Assembly (NCBI RefSeq): GCF_003589745.1
Contig: NZ_CP032364.1
Coordinates: forward strand, 1,736,001 to 1,800,000
Direction: 5' to 3'
DNA length: 64,000 nucleotides
Source: Lachnoanaerobaculum umeaense
GTDB taxonomy: Bacteria; Bacillota; Clostridia; Lachnospirales; Lachnospiraceae
Below, piece by piece: positions 56,358 to 64,000 of the stretch. The translations under genes and the position numbers were made by a program. Position 1 is the first letter of the stretch. Every line of letters starts with the position of its first letter. The notes beneath the pieces were generated by a model. The model saw only the letters and a program-made list of their open reading frames with translations. It was not told where the DNA came from and searched no databases.

Positions 56358-57677
56358 TTAAGATACCGATTTTACAAACATATCATATATAGCCTTTATA
56401 GTTGTTTCAAAGTCATTTTCTTTAACACCTACAATGATATTAAGCTCTGATGAACCCTGGTCTATCATCTTTACATTGACTCTGGCATGTGCAAGTGCAG
56501 CAAAAATTCTTCCTGCAGTACCTCTGTTTGCCTTCATACCTCTACCAACTATAGCTATAAGCGCAAGTCCCGATTCCATTTCTACAGTGTCAGGGCCTAC
56601 AGCTCTGTGTATACCTGAAACTATCTGCTGTTCATGCTCTTCAAATTCTGACTGATGTACAAGTACGGTCATAGTATCAATACCTGAAGGCATATGCTCT
56701 ATAGATATATTATTCTGTGCAAAAACATCCAAAACTCTTGCACAAAAACCTACTTCTGCATTCATCATTGCCTTATCTACATTTATGGCACAAAATCCCT
56801 TCTTTCCGGCGATACCTGTTATAGTAAATTTAGAACTCTTGCAAGTACTCTCTACAATCATTGTACCCTTATCTTCCGGCTTATTGGTATTTCTGATATT
56901 GATAGGAATACCCTCTTTTCTTACAGGGAAGATTGCATCCTCATGAAGTACTGAAGCACCCATATATGCGAGCTCTCTAAGCTCCTTATATGTTATTGAT
57001 TCTATAGTCTCAGGATTTTGTATAATTCTTGGATCTGCCACTAAAAATCCCGATACATCTGTCCAGTTCTCATACATATCTGCCTTAATACCTCTGGCAA
57101 TTATAGAGCCTGTTATATCTGAACCGCCTCTTGAAAATGTTCTGATTTTTCCTGAGTGGTCACTACCGTAAAATCCCGGTATTACAGCCTTTTGTACTTT
57201 CTCAAGTCTTTCAGCAACCTCTTTATTTGTAGCCTCTGCGTCAAATGTGCCATCTTCAAAGAAGAATATCATCTCTGCGGGATCCACAAATTCCATTCCA
57301 AGATACTTTGCCATTATAATACCATTTAAATACTCGCCTCTTGAGGCTGCGTACTCTCTTCCGGCCTTATTTAAAAATTGCTCCTCGATCTTTGCAAACT
57401 CATGTTCAAGATTCAAATCAAGTGCAAGTCCATCTATTATCTCCTCATATCTTGCTTTGATCTTTTCAAACTTTTTCTTATATGCACCACCTTCTACAGC
57501 TGCATCATATGTCTCGTATAAAAGGTCGGTTACTTTCTCATCCTTGGAATTTCTCTTTCCCGGTGCGGATGGAACTACAAATCTTCTTGATTTATCAGCC
57601 TTTATTATGTCTCCCACTTTTTTAAATTGATGTGCACTGGCAAGTGAGCTGCCACCAAATTTTACTACTTTTATCAT
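56358..57677 (-). CDS. lysC: Aspartate kinase
   Basis: A 439-residue monofunctional aspartokinase, the entry to lysine, threonine and methionine synthesis. It starts VVKFGGSSLASAHQFKKV; the catalytic domain has FSRGGSDITGSIIA, and two ACT domains (about 295-439) hold the regulatory site. The ATG at 57675-57677 has a GGAG site. No lysine riboswitch is seen; the gene lies 27 bp after purL. dapA and dapB, the later steps, lie 16 kb away on the same strand. Confidence 0.94.
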   Translation of the reverse strand: MIKVVKFGGSSLASAHQFKKVGDIIKADKSRRFVVPSAPGKRNSKDEKVTDLLYETYDAAVEGGAYKKKFEKIKARYEEIIDGLALDLNLEHEFAKIEEQFLNKAGREYAASRGEYLNGIIMAKYLGMEFVDPAEMIFFFEDGTFDAEATNKEVAERLEKVQKAVIPGFYGSDHSGKIRTFSRGGSDITGSIIARGIKADMYENWTDVSGFLVADPRIIQNPETIESITYKELRELAYMGASVLHEDAIFPVRKEGIPINIRNTNKPEDKGTMIVESTCKSSKFTITGIAGKKGFCAINVDKAMMNAEVGFCARVLDVFAQNNISIEHMPSGIDTMTVLVHQSEFEEHEQQIVSGIHRAVGPDTVEMESGLALIAIVGRGMKANRGTAGRIFAALAHARVNVKMIDQGSSELNIIVGVKENDFETTIKAIYDMFVKSVS

Positions 57678-57704
57678 TATATTCTCCAAAACTTTTTATC
57701 TGAT

Positions 57705-60700
57705 TTATCTGAAATATTTTACACCAGATTCAAAGATTTGCAAGTCCTGTTTTGCAAAAATATTTATAGCAACACCTTTTTCTCTTCTTTCAGAGTGGGC
57801 CATTTTGCCATATATTCTTCCATCAATGCTGCTAATACCCTCAATAGCTGCATAAGAACCATTTGGATTGTACTCACCACACATAGTAGGCTTTCCATTT
57901 AAATCCACATATCTTGTAGCTACCTGACCATTTTTAAACAGCTCATCAATTCTTTCTTTTGGGGCTACAAATCTTCCCTCTCCATGTGAAACCGGATTTG
58001 CATACACATCTCCAAGATTTGCATTCATAAGCCATGGTGATTTATTACTTACCACCTTAAGATATGCCATTTTTGAAATATGTCTGCCGATAGTATTTGT
58101 AGCCAGAGTTGCTGAAAGCTCCTCCTGCTCCTTTATTTTTCCGTCAGGTAAAAGTCCAAGCTTTATAAGTGTCTGGAAGCCATTGCAAATTCCAAGTATC
58201 AGACCGTCTCTCAAAAGCAAATCTTCAATTTCTTTTTTCAAAACTTCATTTCTGAAAACTGTAGCAAAAAACTTTGCAGAACCATCAGGCTCATCACCCG
58301 CAGAAAATCCGCCCGGGAACATTATTATCTGTGAATTTCTTATTTCATTTTTATATTTCTCAATAGATTCCTTTATAGACAGAGGTGAAATGTTTCTAAA
58401 TACAAATGCCTCCGCAATTGCACCGGCTCTTCTAAATGCTCTTATTGAATCATACTCGCAGTTAGTTCCCGGCATAACAGGAATGAATACTCTTGGTAGA
58501 GCATTTTTTTCTTTTGCAATATAAATACTCTCAGCCCTATATATTTTATCTTCAAGTACCTCTTTATTTAAAGACTCCTCTACTGATGGGAATACACTCT
58601 CAAGAGGTTTTTTCCAGTTTTCCAATATCTTATCAAGCGAAACCTCTTCTGTATTTACTATGATCTTTGGCTCTTTAATTACCTCTCCAAGATAACTTAC
58701 TCCTTCAAAATCAAGTTCTGATTCGGATTCCAGCACAAAGCCTCCAAACTCCGGACTAAACAAAATCTCTTCGTCCGCTTTAAGGCTTACACCTAACATA
58801 TTTCCAAAGCACATCTTTGAAACAGCCTCTGCTATTCCATTTCTCTCCAAAACAAATGCACTTACTATTTTTTTATTTGTTATGTCTGTTTGAATATCAC
58901 TGTATATTCTCTTTAAATATTCAAAATCAGGAAGATCATATTTATCTCTCTTTAATTTTACGAAGTAGAGCTTATTTCCTGCTTTTTTTAGCTCTGTAGA
59001 TATAATATTTTTATTATCACCTACTGCCACTGCAAAAGAAACCAAGGTAGGAGGTACATTTATATCATTAAATGAACCCGACATTGAATCTTTACCACCT
59101 ATGGACGCAAGTCCAAGCTTCATCTGTGCTTCATAAGCTCCAAGAAGTGCTGACAGCGGCTCTCCCCAGGTAGAGCTCTCAGCCATTCTTCTAAAGTATT
59201 CTTGGAAAGTAAAATGTACTTTTTTATAGTCTCCACCTGCTGCTACAATTTTACTTAAAGAACTGACTATAGCATACATTGCCCCATGGTATGGGCTCCA
59301 GCTTGACAGATACGGATCAAAACCATAGCTCATAATGGTAACCGCATCACTTTCTTCATCCAAAAGCGGCAGCTTGGCTACCATACTCTGAGTCTCTGAA
59401 AGCTGATATTTTCCTCCATATGGCATGAGTACACTCTTTGCTCCTATACTTGAGTCAAACATCTCAACAAGTCCCTTTTGTGAAGCTACATTCAAATCAG
59501 ACACTGTTTCCAGCCATCTTTTTTCTATGTTTTTTTCTGTATTATTGTATTCAAAAGGATTTTCTGCTTCATTTGGAGCTTTTACATAAACATCTGTTGT
59601 GGAGGTAGCACCGTTTGTATCAAGAAATGCTCTTGATAAATCGACTATAGTTTTACCTCGCCATGTCATTTGCAGCCTTTTTTCTTCCAAAACTTTTGCT
59701 ACAATACTGGTTTCAAGATTTTCTTCCTCTGCATATTTGCAAAATTCCTCCACTGATTCAGGTGAGAGTACCACAGCCATTCTCTCCTGTGATTCAGAGA
59801 TTGCAAGCTCTGTACCGTCAAGTCCTGCATATTTTTTAGGCACTTTATCAAGATCAATAATCAGTCCGTCTGCAAGTTCTCCTATTGCAACAGACACTCC
59901 ACCTGCACCAAAGTCGTTGCATTTCTTTATAAGTATTGTCACCTCAGGTCTTTTAAAAAGCCTTTGTATCTTTCTCTCAGTAGGTGCATTACCCTTTTGT
60001 ACCTCCGCACCTGCAGTCATTATAGAATCAGTCTTGTGAACTTTACTTGAACCTGTAGCACCTCCTATGCCGTCTCTTCCTGTTCTACCTCCAAGAAGTA
60101 CTATGATATCACCCGGATCAGAAGTTTTTCTAATAACATTTGCTCTCTTTGCGGCTCCCATTACCGCTCCGATCTCCATTCTCTTTGCAACATAGTTTGG
60201 ATGATAAACTTCTTTTACATATCCTGTAGCCAGACCTATCTGATTGCCATATGATGAATATCCATGTGCGGCTCCTGTTACTATCTTTCTTTGTGGAAGT
60301 TTACCCTGCATTGTCTTTTCAATAGGCAATGTAGGATCTGCAGCGCCTGTAATTCTCATGGCCTGATAAACATAAGTTCTTCCTGAGAGCGGATCTCTTA
60401 TAGCACCTCCAAGGCAGGTTGCCGCCCCACCAAATGGCTCTATCTCTGTAGGGTGGTTATGAGTTTCATTCTTAAAATTTATAAGCCACTCCTCTTTTTT
60501 GCCATCCACCAAAATAGGTGCAACAATTGAGCAGGCATTTATCTCATCACTTTCCTCTACATCAGTAAGAATATTTTCGGCCTTAAGCTTCTTCATGGCC
60601 AAAAGTGCAATATCCATCAGGCAAATTTTCTTATCCTTTTTGTCCTTATAAAGGACCTTTCTGTCATTTAGATATCTTTCATAGGATTCTTTTACTGGAA

Positions 60701-61439
60701 CGCCAAAAAATCCCTCCTCAAAGCTCACATCTTTTATCCAAGTGGAAAAAGTAGTATGTCTACAGTGGTCTGACCAATATGTATCCAATACTCTTATCTC
60801 AGTGATAGAGGGATTTCTATTTTCATCTTTTTTAAAATAATCTTGTATAAATTTAAAGTCATCAAATGTCATAGCTAACGAAAGGCTCTTATAACATTCT
60901 CGCAAAGCTTCTTCGTCCATAGTTATAAAGCCCTCTATAGAATCTACATCCTCAGGCATTTCAAAATCTATTTTTAAAGTTTCGGGTATAGACTCATCAG
61001 CTATCCTTGAGTCTACAGGATTTATGCAGTAATTTCTTATGCTTTCCTTATCGGCTTCACTAAACTGACCTGAAAAAATATAAGTCGTAGCTGAGCGAAT
61101 ATTTATATCATCTTCACTTCCAAGTAATTTCACACATTGTATTGCAGAATCTGCTCTTTGATCAAACTGTCCGGGCAAATACTCTACAGTAAAGTAAAAA
61201 TCGCCTTCAAAATGTAAGAATTTACTCTCATAATAGATATCCAGTGGTGGTTCAGAAAATATAGTACCCAGGCTTCTTTTATAATCTCCATCCGATATGT
61301 TTTCAATATCATATCTTACCAAGACCCTCACATTATCAAGGCTTTTTAATCCCAGATAACTCCTAAGCTCTCCCAAAAGTTCATTTGCTCTAATAGCAAA
61401 TTTTGGCTTCTTCTCTACATAAATCCTTCTAACGCCCAT
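57705..61439 (-). CDS. purL: Phosphoribosylformylglycinamidine synthase, one-chain type
   Basis: A 1244-residue purine enzyme that turns FGAR to FGAM with glutamine and ATP. The N-terminal and two synthase repeats (about 1-950) are followed by a fused glutamine amidotransferase domain (about 1000-1244) with the nucleophile in GICNGFQTL and the HGEGRF block. In Firmicutes the enzyme is often split into PurS, PurL and PurQ; the fused length here is the large type shared with gammaproteobacteria and many clostridia. The ATG at 61437-61439 follows GGGAGGA. No other pur gene is adjacent. Confidence 0.95.
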   Translation of the reverse strand: MGVRRIYVEKKPKFAIRANELLGELRSYLGLKSLDNVRVLVRYDIENISDGDYKRSLGTIFSEPPLDIYYESKFLHFEGDFYFTVEYLPGQFDQRADSAIQCVKLLGSEDDINIRSATTYIFSGQFSEADKESIRNYCINPVDSRIADESIPETLKIDFEMPEDVDSIEGFITMDEEALRECYKSLSLAMTFDDFKFIQDYFKKDENRNPSITEIRVLDTYWSDHCRHTTFSTWIKDVSFEEGFFGVPVKESYERYLNDRKVLYKDKKDKKICLMDIALLAMKKLKAENILTDVEESDEINACSIVAPILVDGKKEEWLINFKNETHNHPTEIEPFGGAATCLGGAIRDPLSGRTYVYQAMRITGAADPTLPIEKTMQGKLPQRKIVTGAAHGYSSYGNQIGLATGYVKEVYHPNYVAKRMEIGAVMGAAKRANVIRKTSDPGDIIVLLGGRTGRDGIGGATGSSKVHKTDSIMTAGAEVQKGNAPTERKIQRLFKRPEVTILIKKCNDFGAGGVSVAIGELADGLIIDLDKVPKKYAGLDGTELAISESQERMAVVLSPESVEEFCKYAEEENLETSIVAKVLEEKRLQMTWRGKTIVDLSRAFLDTNGATSTTDVYVKAPNEAENPFEYNNTEKNIEKRWLETVSDLNVASQKGLVEMFDSSIGAKSVLMPYGGKYQLSETQSMVAKLPLLDEESDAVTIMSYGFDPYLSSWSPYHGAMYAIVSSLSKIVAAGGDYKKVHFTFQEYFRRMAESSTWGEPLSALLGAYEAQMKLGLASIGGKDSMSGSFNDINVPPTLVSFAVAVGDNKNIISTELKKAGNKLYFVKLKRDKYDLPDFEYLKRIYSDIQTDITNKKIVSAFVLERNGIAEAVSKMCFGNMLGVSLKADEEILFSPEFGGFVLESESELDFEGVSYLGEVIKEPKIIVNTEEVSLDKILENWKKPLESVFPSVEESLNKEVLEDKIYRAESIYIAKEKNALPRVFIPVMPGTNCEYDSIRAFRRAGAIAEAFVFRNISPLSIKESIEKYKNEIRNSQIIMFPGGFSAGDEPDGSAKFFATVFRNEVLKKEIEDLLLRDGLILGICNGFQTLIKLGLLPDGKIKEQEELSATLATNTIGRHISKMAYLKVVSNKSPWLMNANLGDVYANPVSHGEGRFVAPKERIDELFKNGQVATRYVDLNGKPTMCGEYNPNGSYAAIEGISSIDGRIYGKMAHSERREKGVAINIFAKQDLQIFESGVKYFR

Positions 61440-61522
61440 CTTTTTCCTCCCAGGAAACAAAAAACAAGTAATTATATGCTTAGGATTTTAATTTAAAAAC
61501 CCTAAAAATTAACATGTTAAAA

Positions 61523-62746
61523 TTACTTTAGACTACTTATATGACTTTGTATTCCATCACATACAATATTTGAAAGTTCACCCATTATAAGTGGCTTAGC
61601 ATATTCAATGAACTTTTCATTTACTCCAAATCCATCTTCACTTATCCAGCCTCTGGGTATTTCCTTTTCAATATTTGCAACTAAATTTATATCACATTTT
61701 CTTATAATAGACAAATATGGGGCATCACTAACTCTGTCAAAATACATCATAACACCGGTTTCACCCTCAATACCTGCTTTAACCCCCAAAAATCCGATAT
61801 TAAATGCCTCGTCTATATCAGTCTTACTTTGTAGATGTGCAGCAGCTCTTTGCAATGTGTTTATCTCAATAGCTCTAGTCTTTACACCTAATTCAGTTTT
61901 TACTATTTTTGCCATGAAGTCAGAAGTTCCTGAAAGCATCTTATGTCCAAATGCGTCTACATTTCCTTCATCCTCACTTATATAATTTCCATTCTGATCC
62001 TTTATGCCCTCAGATACAGCCACTACAATATTGTTTTTTTCAGCCAATTTGTTATCAAGTACCTTTATAAAACCTTTCAGATCCAGTCCTATCTCCGGTA
62101 ATAATATAAAGTCCGGACCGTCATTGAATTTATTTTGAGCCAATGCCGAAGCCGCAGTAAGCCATCCGGCATTTCTTCCCATTATTTCCACAAAAGTAAC
62201 ACTCTTTAAATCATACACATTTGAATCTCTTACTATCTCAGAAATAGATGTAGCAATATATTTTGCAGCACTTCCAAATCCCGGAGTATGATCTGTTACA
62301 GGCAAATCATTATCAATAGTCTTTGGAACTCCTATAAATCTTATACTACTGCTAATCATACTTGCATACTCTGAAAGCTTTTGTATAGTGTCCATTGAAT
62401 CATTTCCACCTATATAAACCAGCATTCCGATATTATATTTTTCCAGTATTTCAAAGATTTTCTTGTAAATCTCATTTCCTGCCTCAGGCTTTGGCAATTT
62501 ATACCTGCAAGAACCGAGATATGAACTTGGTGTTCTCTTCAAAAGTTCAATATTAAATGTGGAATCAAGTGTATCATCAAGGTCTATTATTTTTTCTGCC
62601 AATAATCCCTCAATACCATGCCTCATTCCATATACTTTTTTGATACCGTAATGCTTTGCCCCTGAATACACCCCTGCCAAAGACGAATTGATAGCTGCTG
62701 TAGGTCCGCCTGACTGTCCTACAATCAAATTTTTTTTCTCTTCCAT
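61523..62746 (-). CDS. Pyrophosphate-type 6-phosphofructokinase
   Basis: A 407-residue phosphofructokinase. The phosphoryl-donor determinants are those of the pyrophosphate-dependent class: GGNDSM where ATP enzymes have GGDGS, and PKTIDND where they have PGTIDND. FVEIMGRNAGWLTAASAL and the GQSGGPTAAIN start are typical. It would use PPi to phosphorylate fructose-6-phosphate reversibly. The ATG at 62744-62746 follows GGAG; an ATG at 62758 has no site. It follows the sigma-like gene by 14 bp and precedes purL. Confidence 0.88.
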   Translation of the reverse strand: MEEKKNLIVGQSGGPTAAINSSLAGVYSGAKHYGIKKVYGMRHGIEGLLAEKIIDLDDTLDSTFNIELLKRTPSSYLGSCRYKLPKPEAGNEIYKKIFEILEKYNIGMLVYIGGNDSMDTIQKLSEYASMISSSIRFIGVPKTIDNDLPVTDHTPGFGSAAKYIATSISEIVRDSNVYDLKSVTFVEIMGRNAGWLTAASALAQNKFNDGPDFILLPEIGLDLKGFIKVLDNKLAEKNNIVVAVSEGIKDQNGNYISEDEGNVDAFGHKMLSGTSDFMAKIVKTELGVKTRAIEINTLQRAAAHLQSKTDIDEAFNIGFLGVKAGIEGETGVMMYFDRVSDAPYLSIIRKCDINLVANIEKEIPRGWISEDGFGVNEKFIEYAKPLIMGELSNIVCDGIQSHISSLK

Positions 62747-62760
62747 AAGCTGCTCCATAA

Positions 62761-63279
62761 TTAAATATTTTCATCTAAATTAATTGCATTTAGACTGATT
62801 TTTAAAAGTTCTTCCACCTCATCCTGTGGTATCAAAAGTCTGTCTGCAAGCTCTTCTACAGTAGCTTCTCTTCCATACTCTTGTGCCAAAGCACTTGAAG
62901 CTTCAATCAAATCGTTTACCCTATCGGTTAACTCATCAGAAGCCTTCTTTGCATTATTTTCTTCATCAATTATTTCATTCAATCTTTTTTCTATGTGGGA
63001 TTTTACTTGATACTTAAAATCACCGTTTTTATATTCTCCCACAGCTATAGTGAGTGCCAAATGACTCTCACTTATCAAATCTGTTATCTCTTGTCCACAT
63101 CCTACAAATGGCTGTATTAGCTCTGTAGCATACATCATATGCCCTTCTATAAGCCTATTTCTTGCATTATTATCACCACGCTTTAATGCTTCAAGCAAAG
63201 TCTCAAGCTCTGCTTCATTAATTGGCTTTATATTTTTCATATCCTCAAGATACATCTCAAGAACTGTCTTATCCTTCAC
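62761..63279 (-). CDS. Sigma-70-like protein lacking region 4
   Basis: A 172-residue protein resembling the start of a sigma factor: region 1.2-like LEMYLEDMKNIKPINEAELETLLEAL, region 2-like helices (NARNRLIEGHMMYATELIQP, ITDLISESHLALTIAVGEY), and a region 3-like end (TVEELADRLLIPQDEVEELLKI). Region 4, which reads the -35 box, is missing, and the region 2.4 part is weakly conserved. It could be an unusual sigma factor, an RNA polymerase-binding regulator or a remnant. It overlaps the DUF5721-like gene by 11 bp. Confidence 0.72.
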   Translation of the reverse strand: MKDKTVLEMYLEDMKNIKPINEAELETLLEALKRGDNNARNRLIEGHMMYATELIQPFVGCGQEITDLISESHLALTIAVGEYKNGDFKYQVKSHIEKRLNEIIDEENNAKKASDELTDRVNDLIEASSALAQEYGREATVEELADRLLIPQDEVEELLKISLNAINLDENI

Positions 63280-63754
63280 TTCCCGCTCCCACTAATGTTA
63301 TATTTATTTTTTTGAACATTTCTTTTACATATACATCAAAAGTATGCAAAATATCTCTTTCAAGTAAAAAGTTTTTTGGGGAAAATGAGCTAATTAGATT
63401 CAATTTCTTATCAGAATATCTGATATTCAAGTACATATCTGCATCTACATCCTTTGAAAACATTTCTGCAATCCACTTTTTAGTAAATTCATTTGAAAAC
63501 TTAAATACCAACTTAAAAGATGTAGGAGTCCTTTTTCCCTTTATTATCTCAAAACAAATAGGCCTTATTTCACTCCAAGTACAAAAATCCCTGTTTTCCT
63601 CCTCATCAAAATAAGACTTATTAAGCTTTCCGATAATATCAAATTTTACAAAGGTAAGGAATTCTGCTTCTACCACATTGAACTTATCAAATAAATCTGT
63701 CATAAAAAGATTCTTTGTAAATTCTTTTACATCTAAAACCTCAAATGCCTCCAT
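63269..63754 (-). CDS. DUF5721-like protein
   Basis: A 161-residue soluble protein beginning MEAFEVLDVKEFTKNLFMTD, with the FLTFVKFDIIGKLNKSYFD, CTWSEIRPICFEIIKGKRTP and NIRYSDKKLNLISSFS segments. I believe it belongs to the DUF5721 group of Lachnospiraceae; this is from memory of sequence form and not certain. No known function. The ATG at 63752-63754 has a GGAGGA site and lies inside the end of the preceding gene; its own end overlaps the sigma-like gene. Confidence 0.6.
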   Translation of the reverse strand: MEAFEVLDVKEFTKNLFMTDLFDKFNVVEAEFLTFVKFDIIGKLNKSYFDEEENRDFCTWSEIRPICFEIIKGKRTPTSFKLVFKFSNEFTKKWIAEMFSKDVDADMYLNIRYSDKKLNLISSFSPKNFLLERDILHTFDVYVKEMFKKINITLVGAGSEG

Positions 63755-64000
63755 TTTCTTCCTCCGACCACAGTGTGAAGAAATCTCTTCCTGATAAAGT
63801 AACAGAAGAATTTTCGCAAACATTTTTAAGCTCTGATTCATTTATCTCTACAGGATTTTCCTGTATAAATTCATTGTACAAATTCAAAAGATAGGCCGAT
63901 TCTCTTTCATCTTTTATTCTTTGTTTATTCTTTTTCGTAGCTTCCTCATTATAGCTTTTTACACATTTATACAGCACATACTTTCCCTTATTTGTAAGAA
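63741..64000 (-). CDS. Protein of unknown function, cut by the window edge
   Basis: The frame is open to the right edge, so the true start may lie outside. Within the window a GTG at 63975-63977 with an AGGGAAA sequence before it could also be a start, giving 78 residues. The visible part is charged and helical (KKNKQRIKDERESAYLLNLY), ending WSEEENGGI. No family recognised. Its stop overlaps the DUF5721-like gene by 14 bp, so the two are coupled. Confidence 0.5.
   Translation of the reverse strand, partial: LTNKGKYVLYKCVKSYNEEATKKNKQRIKDERESAYLLNLYNEFIQENPVEINESELKNVCENSSVTLSGRDFFTLWSEEENGGI

Noticed and set aside
1-64000. CRISPR arrays, prophage genes, toxin-antitoxin pairs, tRNA or rRNA genes
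   Set aside because: No repeat-spacer pattern, phage structural genes or cloverleaf/rRNA sequences were seen; the 60-bp-scale repeats in the TlpA gene are coding.

Overview
The window looks like chromosomal DNA of a low-GC, anaerobic Firmicute, most likely a clostridium of the Lachnospiraceae type. The evidence is the AT-rich composition, strong GGAGG ribosome sites, the GlgC/GlgD pair, a type III glutamine synthetase, a pyrophosphate-type phosphofructokinase, a one-chain PurL, DUF5721-like and CXXC mini-proteins, and the cmk-ispH-rpsA and rnc-smc-ftsY gene orders. Genus cannot be fixed from sequence reading alone. Most of the window is ordinary housekeeping DNA. I saw no tRNA, 5S/16S/23S rRNA, CRISPR array or prophage.

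Layout. 0.1-2.9 kb (-): glgC-glgD-spoVG, ending in a terminator. 3.2-8.7 kb (+): asnS, an SbcD/YhaO-like phosphoesterase, a YhaN/SbcC-like ATPase and lrgAB. 8.7-12 kb (-): glnS, a MocR regulator and a small DUF1858 protein. 12.2-13.2 kb (-): cysK. 13.3-15.5 kb (+): an AraC regulator and argG. 15.5-17.7 kb: an IS1634-family insertion sequence flanked by a perfect direct repeat of about 195 bp that duplicates the end of argG. 17.7-20.5 kb: leuCD (-) and a divergent LysR gene. 20.5-26.5 kb (-): HAD phosphatase, glnN, a TDT transporter, a C_GCAxxG_C_C protein and an FAD dehydrogenase. 26.7-29.8 kb (+): a D,D-carboxypeptidase, a PAP2 phosphatase and an OmpR-type response regulator. 29.8-33.6 kb (-): an envelope redox cluster holding a NapH-like 4Fe-4S membrane protein, a histidine kinase, a 53-residue CXXC membrane peptide, a lipoprotein and a TlpA-like thioredoxin lipoprotein. 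33.7-37.6 kb (-): VCBS-type lipoprotein, DUF3160 lipoprotein and CapA. 37.7-38.0 kb (-): RNase P RNA. 38.1-50.2 kb (-): plsX-acpP, then rnc-smc-ftsY-ilvA-clc-dapA-dapB-tmcAL. 50.3-52.5 kb (-): CPBP protease, cbiG and an unknown small protein. 52.5-64 kb (-): a truncated gene at the edge, DUF5721-like, a sigma-like protein, pfp, purL, lysC, a YhiN flavoprotein, cmk, ispH and rpsA.

The most distinctive items are the insertion sequence and the redox cluster. The IS has one target boundary in the loop of the argG/leuD terminator, so argG transcription probably runs into the transposase gene; inverted copies of a 10-bp motif at the IS left end and just before the transposase start could fold that read-through RNA. 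In the redox cluster, a sensor kinase without an adjacent regulator sits among thiol/iron-sulfur membrane proteins, and the response regulator lies at the far end on the opposite strand. Its TlpA lipoprotein has a 15-copy pentapeptide linker encoded by a tandem DNA repeat that could change length.
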